A stretch of DNA of 64,000 nucleotides from Permianibacter aggregans (lineage in GTDB: Bacteria; Pseudomonadota; Gammaproteobacteria; Enterobacterales; Permianibacteraceae). The DNA is taken from NCBI RefSeq assembly GCF_009756665.1, contig NZ_CP037953.1, positions 1,674,001 through 1,738,000 on the forward strand, in the 5' to 3' direction. Shown here piece after piece: positions 8,835-17,437 of this stretch (positions within the stretch are counted from its first letter, which is position 1; every line of letters starts with the position of its first letter). Under the pieces are notes generated by a model. The model was given only the letters and a program-made list of their open reading frames with translations, did no database searches and was not told the DNA's origin. Both the position numbers and the translations under genes were made by a program.

Positions 8835-9526
8835 CAGGCAGCCTCCCGGGAACGGATATCACTTTGCACCTTGCCATCCTGCAAGCGAATGACGCGATGA
8901 CAGCGCGCGGCGACATCAGCTTCATGGGTGACCATGATCACGGTATGACCGCGTTCGTGCAGCTGATCGAACAGCGCGAGAATTTCCAGCGTCGTTTGCG
9001 AATCGAGGTTACCGGTTGGTTCATCGGCGAGCAGAATCGATGGCTCGCTGATCAGGGCACGAGCAATCGCCACACGTTGTCGCTGGCCGCCGGAAAGTTG
9101 ATTCGGCTTGTGATCCATGCGTTCAGCAAGTCCCACCATTTCCAAGGCTTTTTTCGCCAGCTCCTGACGATTCGGCACGCGCTTGTCACGATAAATCAAT
9201 GGCAGCAGCACATTGTCGAGTGCGCTGGCGCGCGGCAACAAGTGAAAGCTCTGAAAGATAAAGCCGATTTCCTTGTTGCGCACATCCGCCAGTGCATCCT
9301 GACTCATACCGCTGACATCGGTGCCATTCAAACGATAATTTCCGGACGTTGGTCGATCCAGGCAACCGAGAATGTTCATCATTGTCGATTTTCCGGAACC
9401 GGAAGCGCCGATGAACGCCACGTACTCGTTCTTGTCGATCTGCAGGCTGATGTCCTGCAACGCATGCACGGTCTGGTCACCCATCTTGTAGGTTTTATAC
9501 AGATTTTCCAGCGCGATCATGCTCAC
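8834..9526 (-). CDS. MacB/LolD-type ABC transporter ATP-binding protein
   Basis: A 230-residue nucleotide-binding subunit with Walker [10 protein letters not shown] (about 40-48), Q-loop [11 protein letters not shown] signature LSGGQ (144-148), Walker B/D-loop [12 protein letters not shown] and the switch His in MVTHEAD. It powers the adjacent FtsX-type permease. A GTG start at 9526 overlaps the adaptor stop and has GGAAG seven bases upstream; the ATG at 9520 is an alternative two residues downstream. Middle gene of the adaptor-ATPase-permease unit. Confidence 0.9.
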   Translation of the reverse strand: MSMIALENLYKTYKMGDQTVHALQDISLQIDKNEYVAFIGASGSGKSTMMNILGCLDRPTSGNYRLNGTDVSGMSQDALADVRNKEIGFIFQSFHLLPRASALDNVLLPLIYRDKRVPNRQELAKKALEMVGLAERMDHKPNQLSGGQRQRVAIARALISEPSILLADEPTGNLDSQTTLEILALFDQLHERGHTVIMVTHEADVAARCHRVIRLQDGKVQSDIRSREAA

Positions 9527-10782
9527 GATGTGGCTTCCGCTTTCTTGTCGGCTTTTTTGCTCTTTTTCTCGGCTTCCTTGATGTCGACGCCTTCAGTCAA
9601 ACGTCGCAGCGAAGCGGGCGGGCCGACGATAACCCGATCGTTCTCTTGCAAGCCACTGAGCACTTCCTGATAGCGATCATCGGCAACGCCCAGCGTTACC
9701 ATACGCTTTTGCGCTCGTCCGTCCTGGTCTATCCAAACAGCGTAAGTGTCTTCGGCTTTCAATGTCGAGCGGCTGTCCTCGTCCTCCTGCTTTTCCAGCG
9801 CGGAACCACTGACCACCGCCTGAATCGGCACGGCTAATGTGTCACCTTTGGTGTTATTGAAGATTTCGGTGCGGCAGGTCATGCCAGGGCGCAACATCAA
9901 ATCGCCGTCATCAACGAGTTTCAGCTTGACGCTGTACGTTCGGCTCAAGGCATTGTTCTGGGCAACCGCGCCAACATTGCGCTTCGGCGCCAGCGGGATC
10001 TCATCGACCACACCGGTCAGTTTGGTATCAGGATAGGCCGCCGAGAAAATATCGGCTTGCAAGCCCGGCGACAATTTTCCGATATCGGCTTCATCGACAT
10101 TGGCTTCCAGCACCATCGTTTCAACATCAGCAATCGTCATCATCTGCGAACCGGCAAATGACTGCGTGCTCGGCACGGCGGTTTCGCCGATCTTGATATC
10201 AATCGCAATGACAGTACCGGCAAGCGGCGCGCGTATCACCGTTTTGGCCAAGCGCTGTTCAGCCTGGCGCAGTAACGCCTCGGCCTGCTGCAAGCTGACC
10301 CGGCTTTGACGCAACTCGATCTCGGCCAGCGACAAACGATGACGGGCATCGTCCATGCGCGTGTCGTCGATCAGCTTTTGTTTGTGCAGTTTTTCGGTAC
10401 GCTCAAACTGGCGGCGCTCATTGTCGAGGTTGACCTGCTGGCGTTCGATATTGATTTGTTGTTGCCGACGACTGGCCTGCTGTTGTTCCACTTCGGCACG
10501 AAATTGCTGATCATCCAGCTTCAGCACGATTTGACCGGCTTTGACCTTGTCACCTTCGGCAACCAGAATTTCAGCGACCTTGCCAATCACTTCTGAAGTC
10601 AGCAGTACTTGTTGTTGATAGGTCAGCGTACCGGAAGCGAGAATCGATGACCGAATCGTCTGCTTGCCGACAGTTTCAATTTCCACTTCGGTACCGGCTT
10701 TGCCGCCGAACATTTTTTTGCCGACCGGAATTGCCACGATCGCCGCTACCACGGCGATCGCGATCCATTTTTTTGCTTTCAT
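9523..10782 (-). CDS. MacA/HlyD-type periplasmic adaptor of the efflux system
   Basis: A 419-residue membrane fusion protein: N-terminal anchor ([16 protein letters not shown]), beta-barrel and lipoyl segments ([21 protein letters not shown] and [20 protein letters not shown]) flanking a helical hairpin rich in Gln/Arg (roughly residues 95-180), then the membrane-proximal domain. It ends in a Lys-rich tail ([14 protein letters not shown]). It should bridge the MacB-type permease to an outer-membrane TolC-like channel, which is not encoded nearby. The ATG at 10782 is preceded by AAGGA at a nine-base spacing and is preferred over the upstream TTG at 10788. It follows the Yip1 gene by 25 bases, so all four genes probably share a transcript. 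Confidence 0.88.
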   Translation of the reverse strand: MKAKKWIAIAVVAAIVAIPVGKKMFGGKAGTEVEIETVGKQTIRSSILASGTLTYQQQVLLTSEVIGKVAEILVAEGDKVKAGQIVLKLDDQQFRAEVEQQQASRRQQQINIERQQVNLDNERRQFERTEKLHKQKLIDDTRMDDARHRLSLAEIELRQSRVSLQQAEALLRQAEQRLAKTVIRAPLAGTVIAIDIKIGETAVPSTQSFAGSQMMTIADVETMVLEANVDEADIGKLSPGLQADIFSAAYPDTKLTGVVDEIPLAPKRNVGAVAQNNALSRTYSVKLKLVDDGDLMLRPGMTCRTEIFNNTKGDTLAVPIQAVVSGSALEKQEDEDSRSTLKAEDTYAVWIDQDGRAQKRMVTLGVADDRYQEVLSGLQENDRVIVGPPASLRRLTEGVDIKEAEKKSKKADKKAEATS

Positions 10783-10807
10783 TGACAACTATCCTTGCTT
10801 TACTTCG

Positions 10808-11494
10808 TCACAGCGCCACAACCAAGGCCCAAATGCCGTAGATCAAAACGGTGGGCAAAATAACAATGATGGTTGAGGTAGCGGTTGAACGCTCTGTCCA
10901 GACCTTGTAACCGACAATACCGATAAAGAGTTGCCATAGCATCAGCAGCGAAACCTGACTGGCGATGCCCTGCCATGGATGGCCCATCGGGAAATTGGTC
11001 AGCAAATAGTTGATCGAGGTCGGTTGCATGACGTCAACGCTGATTTGGCCATCGTCGCTGACTACAATCAGCAAAATGGAAATCAAAAACGAGACCAATA
11101 CTGGAATCATCGTCCAACACACAAAACCATACCATTGGCCGAAACTTTGCTCGGTGCCAACAATTTTACCGACCAGAAAATAATAGAGCGCAAAAATCGC
11201 TAATATGATTGGCATACCGATGAGCGTACCGCCAATGGCGCCGTACATCATCATATCGCCGGTTAACACTTGCTGTTGTTGATGACGCTGTTCCGGGGTC
11301 AGCGACTCATTGGCGGCAACCATCTGTTGCACCAACCACTCGCTGTCGACGCTCTGATAATAAAGCCAGTTCATCAACACACCGAAGACCAGTACCGCCA
11401 CAAGCGGCAGCCACCAATGTGTTTTTTCTTTCAACGCTGCCCAGCTCGACTGCGGCTCCAGCAAAATGCCCCAAAGATGAGAAATCGCCTGCAT
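10808..11494 (-). CDS. Yip1-domain multi-pass membrane protein
   Basis: A 228-residue inner-membrane protein with the bacterial Yip1-like N-terminus (AISHLWGILLEPQSSWAAL) and about five hydrophobic segments (LPLVAVLVFGVLMNWLYY; MYGAIGGTLIGMPIILAIFALYYFLVG; FVCWTMIPVLVSFLISILLIVV; a Leu-rich stretch; IIVILPTVLIYGIWALVVAL). Function of bacterial Yip1 proteins is not established. The ATG at 11494 has AGGGAGA just upstream. The frame stays open 80 codons further upstream, but that part is not hydrophobic and lacks a ribosome-binding site. It is the first gene of a probable operon with the MacA/MacB-type transporter. Confidence 0.8.
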   Translation of the reverse strand: MQAISHLWGILLEPQSSWAALKEKTHWWLPLVAVLVFGVLMNWLYYQSVDSEWLVQQMVAANESLTPEQRHQQQQVLTGDMMMYGAIGGTLIGMPIILAIFALYYFLVGKIVGTEQSFGQWYGFVCWTMIPVLVSFLISILLIVVSDDGQISVDVMQPTSINYLLTNFPMGHPWQGIASQVSLLMLWQLFIGIVGYKVWTERSTATSTIIVILPTVLIYGIWALVVAL

Positions 11495-11733
11495 AGTATT
11501 CTCCCTGATTTGCTTTTGTTTGTGATCCGTACCTGCCCTGAACCAATCGGCTCGCCGATTGCTCCCGTAACAGATCGACCAAGTACAAGCTGCAGTATGC
11601 GTGATCGAAATGTCGCAATGCGAGAATCCACCAAGGCAAATTCGTAACAAATGGTGATATTTGCCGTTGACGGCGAGCCTCGACTGGCTATGCTTGCTGT
11701 TTTTCTGCGACCCCACAGAGGATGCACACGACA

Positions 11734-14700
11734 ATGAGAATCTGGGTAACAGCGGGCCTTCTGGCCTTCGGCGTTGGTCAGGCCAGCGCGGCAGAGGACG
11801 CCAAATGGGATGTCAACAATCCACCGGGCCCGAAAGCGACCGTGCAACTGGATACCAACGCCGGTACCTGGATGACTGTCGATGTCAGTCCGGATGGCAA
11901 GCACATCGTCTTTGATTTGCTCGGAGATTTGTATCTGCTGCCGATTGATGGCGGCGAAGCGAAAGCGTTGACTGATTCGATGGCCTGGGAAATGCAGGCA
12001 CGTTTTTCACCGGATGGTAAAACCATAGCCTACATGAGCGATGCCGGTGGCGGCGACAATGTCTGGACGATGAATGTCGATGGCAGTAACGCCAAAGCCG
12101 TCAGCAACGAAGATTTTCGGCTGTTGAATAATCCGTTCTGGCATCCGAATGGCGAATACATCGCCGCGCGTAAACATTACACCGGCACCCGCAGCCTCGG
12201 TTCCGGCGAGATCTGGCTGTATCACGTTGCCGGTGGCAAAGGGGTGCAACTCAATGAGAAACCAAACTGGCAGAAAGATTTGGGTGAGCCGGCGATTTCG
12301 CCCGATGGCAAATATCTGTACTACTCACGCGACACCACGCCGGGCAGCCGTTTCGAATACAACAAAAATGCCCGTGAACAGATTTTCGAAATTTTCCGCC
12401 AGAATCTGGAAACCGGCGAAAGCGAGCGCTTTGTTTCTGGCGCCGGTGGCGCGGTGCGACCAACACCTTCGCCGGACGGCAAATATCTGGCATTTGTCCG
12501 TCGCTTGCGCAATCAAAGCACGCTGTACTTGAAGGATTTGCAAACTGGCCGCGAATTCCCGGTTTGGGATCAACTTGAACGCGATATGCAAGAAGCCTGG
12601 TCGGTGCATGGTGTTTATCCGGGCTTCGACTGGATGCCGGATAGCAAAGAGATTGTCGTTTGGGCCAAGGGCAATATCTGGCGCGTCAATCCATTCACCA
12701 GCAATGCCAAGGTCATTCCGTTCCAGGTGAAAGACACGCGTGAAGTGCGTGAAGCGGTGCGTTTCGCGGTTGATGTCGCGCCCGAACAGTTCGATGTCAA
12801 CATGCTGCGCTGGGTCAACGTCTCACCGAAAGGTGACAAGGTGATCTATTCGGCGATGGGGCATCTGTATGTCAAATCATTGCCGGATGGTGAACCAAAG
12901 CGCCTGACCAAGGCCGATGATCGCTTCGAGTTTTTTCCGCAGTTCTCGCGTGACGGCAAACAGATCGTGTTTGTCGCCTGGGACGACAAGAACATGGGTA
13001 GCGTGCGCGTCATCTCGGCCAACGGCGGCCGGGAAAAAGTGCTGACCAAGACACCGGGCAAATACCTGGAGCCGACGTTCTCGCCGGATGGCAAGACCGT
13101 GGTGTTCGTCAAGGATAAAGGCGGTTATCTGGTGTCGCCATGGCATGCGCTGGAAACCGGCGTGTTCGCCGTTGAGGTCGATGGCAAAACCGTTCCACGC
13201 AAAATTGCTGAGCGCGGCAGCAAACCGCAGTTCGCCGCAGAAAGCGATTACGTTTACCTGACCGAAACCGGCGTCAACAATGAAGTCGATTGGTACAGCA
13301 AGCTGGTGCGTCACAAACTCGATGGCAGCGAAAAACTGGATATCGCGAAGAGCGAATTCGCCAGCGAGTTCGCCTTGTCGCCGGATGGCAAATGGCTGGC
13401 CTTCGCTGAGCGCTTCCATACCTTTGTGACGCCGATGCCGACGGTAGGCAAAACCATTTCGATTGGTCCGAAAATGGATTCGCTGCCGGTCAAGCAGCTC
13501 GACGTCAATGCCGGCGAATACCTGCATTGGTCTGGCAACAGTGAACGCGTGCATTTTGCGCTAGGTGATCAGCTGTTTACCCGCGAACTGAAAAATGCCT
13601 TCAGCTTTATCGCTGGCGCACCAGCGGAATTACCGAAGCCCAGTGAAGATGGCGTGGCGATCGGCTTCAAGGCCAAGGCCAGCAAACCGTCATCGGTTTA
13701 CGCGATCACCGGCGCCAAGATCATCACGATGAATGGCGATGAAGTGATCGACAACGGCATTATCATCGTGCAAGGCAATCGCATCACTGCCATTGGCAAA
13801 AATGGCGAACTGGATGCACCGCGTGAGGCGCAGGTGATCGATGCCAGCGGTAAAACCATCATTCCTGGTCTCGTTGATGCCCATTGGCATGGCGGTATGG
13901 GTGAGGAGGAAATCATTCCGCAGCAATCGTGGGTGAACTATGCATCGCTGGCGTTCGGCGTCACGACGATTCACGACCCGTCGAACGATACCAGCGAGAT
14001 TTTCACCGCCAGCGAAATGCAAAAAGCCGGGAAAATTGTCGGTCCGCGTATTTATTCAACCGGCACCATTCTGTACGGTGCGAAAGCACCGTTCACGGCT
14101 CCGATCAGCAACTATGAAGATGCGCTGTCTCATTTGAAGCGGATGCAGGCGGTGGGCGCCATCAGCGTCAAAAGCTATAACCAGCCGCGTCGCGAACAGC
14201 GTCAGCAAGTGCTGGAAGCCGCGCGTCACACCGGCTTGATGGTGGTGCCGGAAGGCGGCAGTTTGTTCCAGCACAACATGAACATGATCATCGACGGTCA
14301 CACTGGCGTTGAACACGCGATACCGGTTGCCAATGCCTATGATGATGTCGTGCAGCTCTGGTCACAAACCAAAGTCGGCTACACGCCAACGTTTGCGGTT
14401 GGTTACGGTGGTTTGGATGGTGAGCATTATTGGTATGCCCGCACTGAAGTCTGGAAGCATCCAATTCTGAGCAAATATGTGCCGCGCACCATCCTGGAAT
14501 CGCGTGCCGTGCGCCGCGAAACTGCACCGGAAGAAGATTTCAACATCATCAATGTAGCGCGCACCGCAACCAAACTGGCGCGTGCCGGGGTACGTGTCAA
14601 TATCGGCGCCCATGGTCAGCGCGAGGGCCTCGCTGCCCACTGGGAAATGTGGACGATGGCACTCGGTGGTGCCACGCCGATGGAAGCGCTGCGCATCGCG

Positions 14701-14982
14701 ACGATCAACCCGGCCCATTACTTGGGCATGGATAAGGACATCGGTTCACTGGAAGTCGGCAAACTCGCCGATCTGGTGATCATCGATGGCGATGTGCTGG
14801 CCGATATCCGCCACTCCGACAAGGTGGAGCAAGTCATGATCAATGGTCGCTTGTATGATTCGGCCACGATGAATGAAATCGGCGCGACACCGAAAAAGCG
14901 TCAGCCGTTCTTCTTCGAGGGCGCTGACAATTTGGGCGTGCCGGTAACGGTGAAAACTCATAGCGTCAGTCATGGGCATTAA
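11734..14982 (+). CDS. Exported TolB-like beta-propeller / amidohydrolase fusion protein
   Basis: A protein of about 1,082 residues with a signal peptide (MRIWVTAGLLAFGVGQASA). The first 620 residues are a WD40/PD40 propeller with many 'SPDGK' blade motifs (VSPDGKHIVF, FSPDGKTIAY, ISPDGKYLYY, PSPDGKYLAF and others). The last 420 residues form a metal-dependent amidohydrolase: a first strand VIDASGKTIIPGLVDAHWHG with the HxH metal motif, SVKSY with a candidate bridging Lys, GVEHAIP, GAHGQ, and the C-terminal sheet IGSLEVGKLADLVIIDGD. Proteins of this architecture are periplasmic or secreted and of uncertain substrate, possibly peptides or imidopeptides. I prefer the ATG at 11734 (AGAGGA 11 bases upstream) over 11722, which has no room for a ribosome-binding site. 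Monocistronic. Confidence 0.88.
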   Translation: MRIWVTAGLLAFGVGQASAAEDAKWDVNNPPGPKATVQLDTNAGTWMTVDVSPDGKHIVFDLLGDLYLLPIDGGEAKALTDSMAWEMQARFSPDGKTIAYMSDAGGGDNVWTMNVDGSNAKAVSNEDFRLLNNPFWHPNGEYIAARKHYTGTRSLGSGEIWLYHVAGGKGVQLNEKPNWQKDLGEPAISPDGKYLYYSRDTTPGSRFEYNKNAREQIFEIFRQNLETGESERFVSGAGGAVRPTPSPDGKYLAFVRRLRNQSTLYLKDLQTGREFPVWDQLERDMQEAWSVHGVYPGFDWMPDSKEIVVWAKGNIWRVNPFTSNAKVIPFQVKDTREVREAVRFAVDVAPEQFDVNMLRWVNVSPKGDKVIYSAMGHLYVKSLPDGEPKRLTKADDRFEFFPQFSRDGKQIVFVAWDDKNMGSVRVISANGGREKVLTKTPGKYLEPTFSPDGKTVVFVKDKGGYLVSPWHALETGVFAVEVDGKTVPRKIAERGSKPQFAAESDYVYLTETGVNNEVDWYSKLVRHKLDGSEKLDIAKSEFASEFALSPDGKWLAFAERFHTFVTPMPTVGKTISIGPKMDSLPVKQLDVNAGEYLHWSGNSERVHFALGDQLFTRELKNAFSFIAGAPAELPKPSEDGVAIGFKAKASKPSSVYAITGAKIITMNGDEVIDNGIIIVQGNRITAIGKNGELDAPREAQVIDASGKTIIPGLVDAHWHGGMGEEEIIPQQSWVNYASLAFGVTTIHDPSNDTSEIFTASEMQKAGKIVGPRIYSTGTILYGAKAPFTAPISNYEDALSHLKRMQAVGAISVKSYNQPRREQRQQVLEAARHTGLMVVPEGGSLFQHNMNMIIDGHTGVEHAIPVANAYDDVVQLWSQTKVGYTPTFAVGYGGLDGEHYWYARTEVWKHPILSKYVPRTILESRAVRRETAPEEDFNIINVARTATKLARAGVRVNIGAHGQREGLAAHWEMWTMALGGATPMEALRIATINPAHYLGMDKDIGSLEVGKLADLVIIDGDVLADIRHSDKVEQVMINGRLYDSATMNEIGATPKKRQPFFFEGADNLGVPVTVKTHSVSHGH

Positions 14983-14999
14983 CCGCGTAGCAATCAGAA

Positions 15000-15020
15000 C
15001 AGGCGAGGGGAACTCGCCTG
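15000..15020 (+). terminator. Hairpin after the amidohydrolase gene
   Basis: CAGGCGAG and CTCGCCTG (15000-15007 and 15013-15020) form a perfect 8-bp stem with a GGGAA loop, 17 bases after the stop codon, followed by a moderately T-rich ATTTCACTTT. Probable weak intrinsic terminator. The remaining sequence to 15437 is AT-richer than its surroundings and I see no gene in it; it should hold the promoter of the next gene. Confidence 0.6.
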
Positions 15021-15437
15021 ATTTCACTTTACTCAGTACGCTTCCGAGTGATTGCGTAAAATAGATCGACGGATTTCACCTCGGCCGGATTCGAGAATTG
15101 ACGAGGCATGGAGCAATTGCGATAGAAGGCTACGCAACGTTATTCATAACGCAATCGTGTTCTTCAATTCCGCTTTTATACTGATTGGAGATTCAGATCT
15201 GCATGTGATTTTTCCGTTCAAAGGGCGCATATAGTTGAACATATGTACCAACGGAAGAGACGCGATATGCTTCTTGCGCTAATTGTTATTCCATTCACCG
15301 TTTCGCATATTGACGAAACGTGTTTACCAAGGCTGAAGGCACCGTAATCCCATCCCGGAACGTTGCTCAATCAAAAGTCGAGCCTGCACGTTATCTGTAT
15401 AGAATAGTGGTCTAGGTCATTCACCAATAGGAACCAT

Positions 15438-17306
15438 ATGAAGCTTGCAGCACCATTCATGCAACTGCCCCTCCTGTTCAATGCCTCGCTCGTAACAGAA
15501 GAACTCAAGAACATCAGCGAACAAGAGTGGATGCCCCACCCGCAAGGATTTCCCGGTAATTCGATGTTGCCTTTAGTTGCCGTCAATGGCGATCCGACCA
15601 ACGAAGGATTTGCCGGGGAAATGTCGCCAACACCATATTTGAAGCGATGCCCATATCTATTCCAGATTTTGGCAACTTTGCGAGTACCGCTCGGCAGAAC
15701 GCGTTTAATGCGATTGAGTGGTAATGCAGAAGTCACGCGCCATGCTGATCAGGGTTACTACTGGGCAGATCGGGTCCGAATCCATGTGCCCATTCTTACA
15801 CAACCATCGGTGAGATTTGAGTGTGGAGATGCGGTAGTCAACATGGCCGCCGGGGAGTGTTGGATTTTCGATACTTGGCGCCAGCATCGAGTATTGAATG
15901 ACTCGGCAGAACAACGCATTCATCTGGTTGTCGATACCGTTGGTTCAGAGCCTTTCTGGATGATGGTGGGTGCAGGGCGTGACCACAATAAGAAGAACTT
16001 CGCGAATGTTTGGTCACCCAAGCACATTGAGTACGATCGGGATGCTGAGGTGAATCCACGTTTTGAACGGGCGAACGTACCGACAGTCATGACACCGTGG
16101 GAATTAAAAGCGCGACTTGGCTTTATTCTTTCCGAAGCCCCGCCGTCAGCAAACACCCCCATGCTAAGACAAAATATTGCGCAATTCTGCCGGCACTGGC
16201 AGGCATTATGGGCCGCTTTTGGAGAACACAAAGAAGGATGGGCAGACTACCAGGGTGCTATGAATCAATTCATGCAGCAAATTGATCAATTGTGCGCAAA
16301 TGTCGTGCTCAACAATGAGTTGAACATGGCAAGTGTTGTCCATACGCTGGTCGCAAAAGTTGCCATAAGCGGAGCACAGGCATGGCTAGGTGACGGTGAG
16401 ATAAGGGGAGCGGCTGCTTCGGGTTCTTCAATCAAGCATCATCAGGTAGCGCCTGTCGATCCGATGTTTGATCGACCGGTATTCATTGTTTCCTCACCTC
16501 GTTCGGGTTCTACGTTGCTTTTTGAAACGCTGCTGCGTTCACCAAGCCTTCTTACCATCGGCGGAGAAAGCCATACACTGATGGAGACAATGTCCGAGTT
16601 AAGTCCGGCAACGAACGGAAAAGGTTCAAATCGCTTAACCTCATCGGATGCGACGCCTGAAGTGGTCGCAGAGCTTCGCCGCAGATTTTATGAGGCGTTA
16701 AAGAGCCGCGATGGGTCAGCAGAGAAGAGCGGTCGAGTAAGAATGTTGGAGAAAACGCCGAAAAATGCGCTACGTATTCCGTTTCTGAAGACATGCTTCC
16801 CAGAGGCTGTGTTTTTGTATCTTTATCGTGATCCGCGCGAGACGATGGGCAGCATGATCGATGCATGGCAGTCTGGGCGTTTTAACACGTATCCCAATTT
16901 ACCTGGCTGGACCGGATTGCCCTGGTCGCTATTGCTTACCCCCGGTTGGGAGGTGCTCAACGGGAAAAGTATTGCAGAAATTGTGGCAGCGCAGTGGGAG
17001 TCCACTACCAAAATTATGATTGATGATTTGGCATCGCTGCCGAAAAAAGATGTGGTCGTCACAACGTACCATGAGTTTCTACGATCCCCTGCGAAAGTCA
17101 TTGAACAATTATGTTCAACGCTAAACATTCGATGGGATGAAACCATCCCTGAGGTCCTGCCGTTGTCAAAATATACGCTTTCCACGCCTAATAGTGAGAA
17201 GTGGCGTCGACACGAGGAGGACATTCAGAGGCAGCTGCCAAGAATAGAAGCCGCCATGTCATTGGCTGAACGATTTTTGAACGAGAGGAATCTTGCACTG
17301 ATATAA
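15438..17306 (+). CDS. Aspartyl/asparaginyl beta-hydroxylase domain fused to a sulfotransferase domain
   Basis: A 622-residue two-domain enzyme. Residues about 20-175 match the aspartyl/asparaginyl beta-hydroxylase (2-oxoglutarate/Fe(II) dioxygenase) family: the iron ligands are visible as His102-x-Asp104 (RHADQGYYW) and His150 (QHRVLND), with Arg160 in RIHLVVDT as the likely 2-oxoglutarate anchor. Residues about 345-620 are a PAPS-dependent sulfotransferase: 5'-phosphosulfate loop FIVSSPRSGSTLL (349-361), LEKTPKNALRIPFL with a conserved Lys-Thr, and 3'-phosphate site YLYRDPRETMGSM (461-473). AGGAAC lies upstream of the ATG. Its base composition is AT-richer and its codon use less biased than its neighbours, which suggests acquisition. 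It converges on a TonB-dependent receptor across a shared terminator. The protein could hydroxylate then sulfate a peptide or metabolite (inference). Confidence 0.82.
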   Translation: MKLAAPFMQLPLLFNASLVTEELKNISEQEWMPHPQGFPGNSMLPLVAVNGDPTNEGFAGEMSPTPYLKRCPYLFQILATLRVPLGRTRLMRLSGNAEVTRHADQGYYWADRVRIHVPILTQPSVRFECGDAVVNMAAGECWIFDTWRQHRVLNDSAEQRIHLVVDTVGSEPFWMMVGAGRDHNKKNFANVWSPKHIEYDRDAEVNPRFERANVPTVMTPWELKARLGFILSEAPPSANTPMLRQNIAQFCRHWQALWAAFGEHKEGWADYQGAMNQFMQQIDQLCANVVLNNELNMASVVHTLVAKVAISGAQAWLGDGEIRGAAASGSSIKHHQVAPVDPMFDRPVFIVSSPRSGSTLLFETLLRSPSLLTIGGESHTLMETMSELSPATNGKGSNRLTSSDATPEVVAELRRRFYEALKSRDGSAEKSGRVRMLEKTPKNALRIPFLKTCFPEAVFLYLYRDPRETMGSMIDAWQSGRFNTYPNLPGWTGLPWSLLLTPGWEVLNGKSIAEIVAAQWESTTKIMIDDLASLPKKDVVVTTYHEFLRSPAKVIEQLCSTLNIRWDETIPEVLPLSKYTLSTPNSEKWRRHEEDIQRQLPRIEAAMSLAERFLNERNLALI

Positions 17307-17397
17307 GTGGGTGTCAGTCATGCAAGGGTATCTAGCGTAGCTAACTACCGATATGAATTATCGTGCAGATTCTACGTATTGTTTCCATGGCTAACGC

Positions 17398-17432
17398 GAG
17401 AAAAAGCGGGGAAACTTTCCCCGCTTTTTCTC
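17398..17432. terminator. Bidirectional intrinsic terminator
   Basis: A near-perfect 35-base palindrome with 17-base arms around a single central C. The GC-rich core GCGGGGAAA/TTTCCCCGC is flanked by AAAAA on one side and TTTTT on the other, so it can terminate both the convergent sulfotransferase-fusion gene (plus) and the TonB receptor gene (minus, stop at 17438). Confidence 0.9.
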
Positions 17433-17437
17433 CCCCT

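Noticed and set aside
8801-9670. A 289-codon plus-strand frame opposite the ABC transporter ATPase
   Set aside because: Antisense shadow of a gene with all ABC motifs.
15052-15234. A 60-codon frame in the gap before the sulfotransferase fusion
   Set aside because: No ribosome-binding site, no recognisable features, and length expected by chance in AT-richer DNA.
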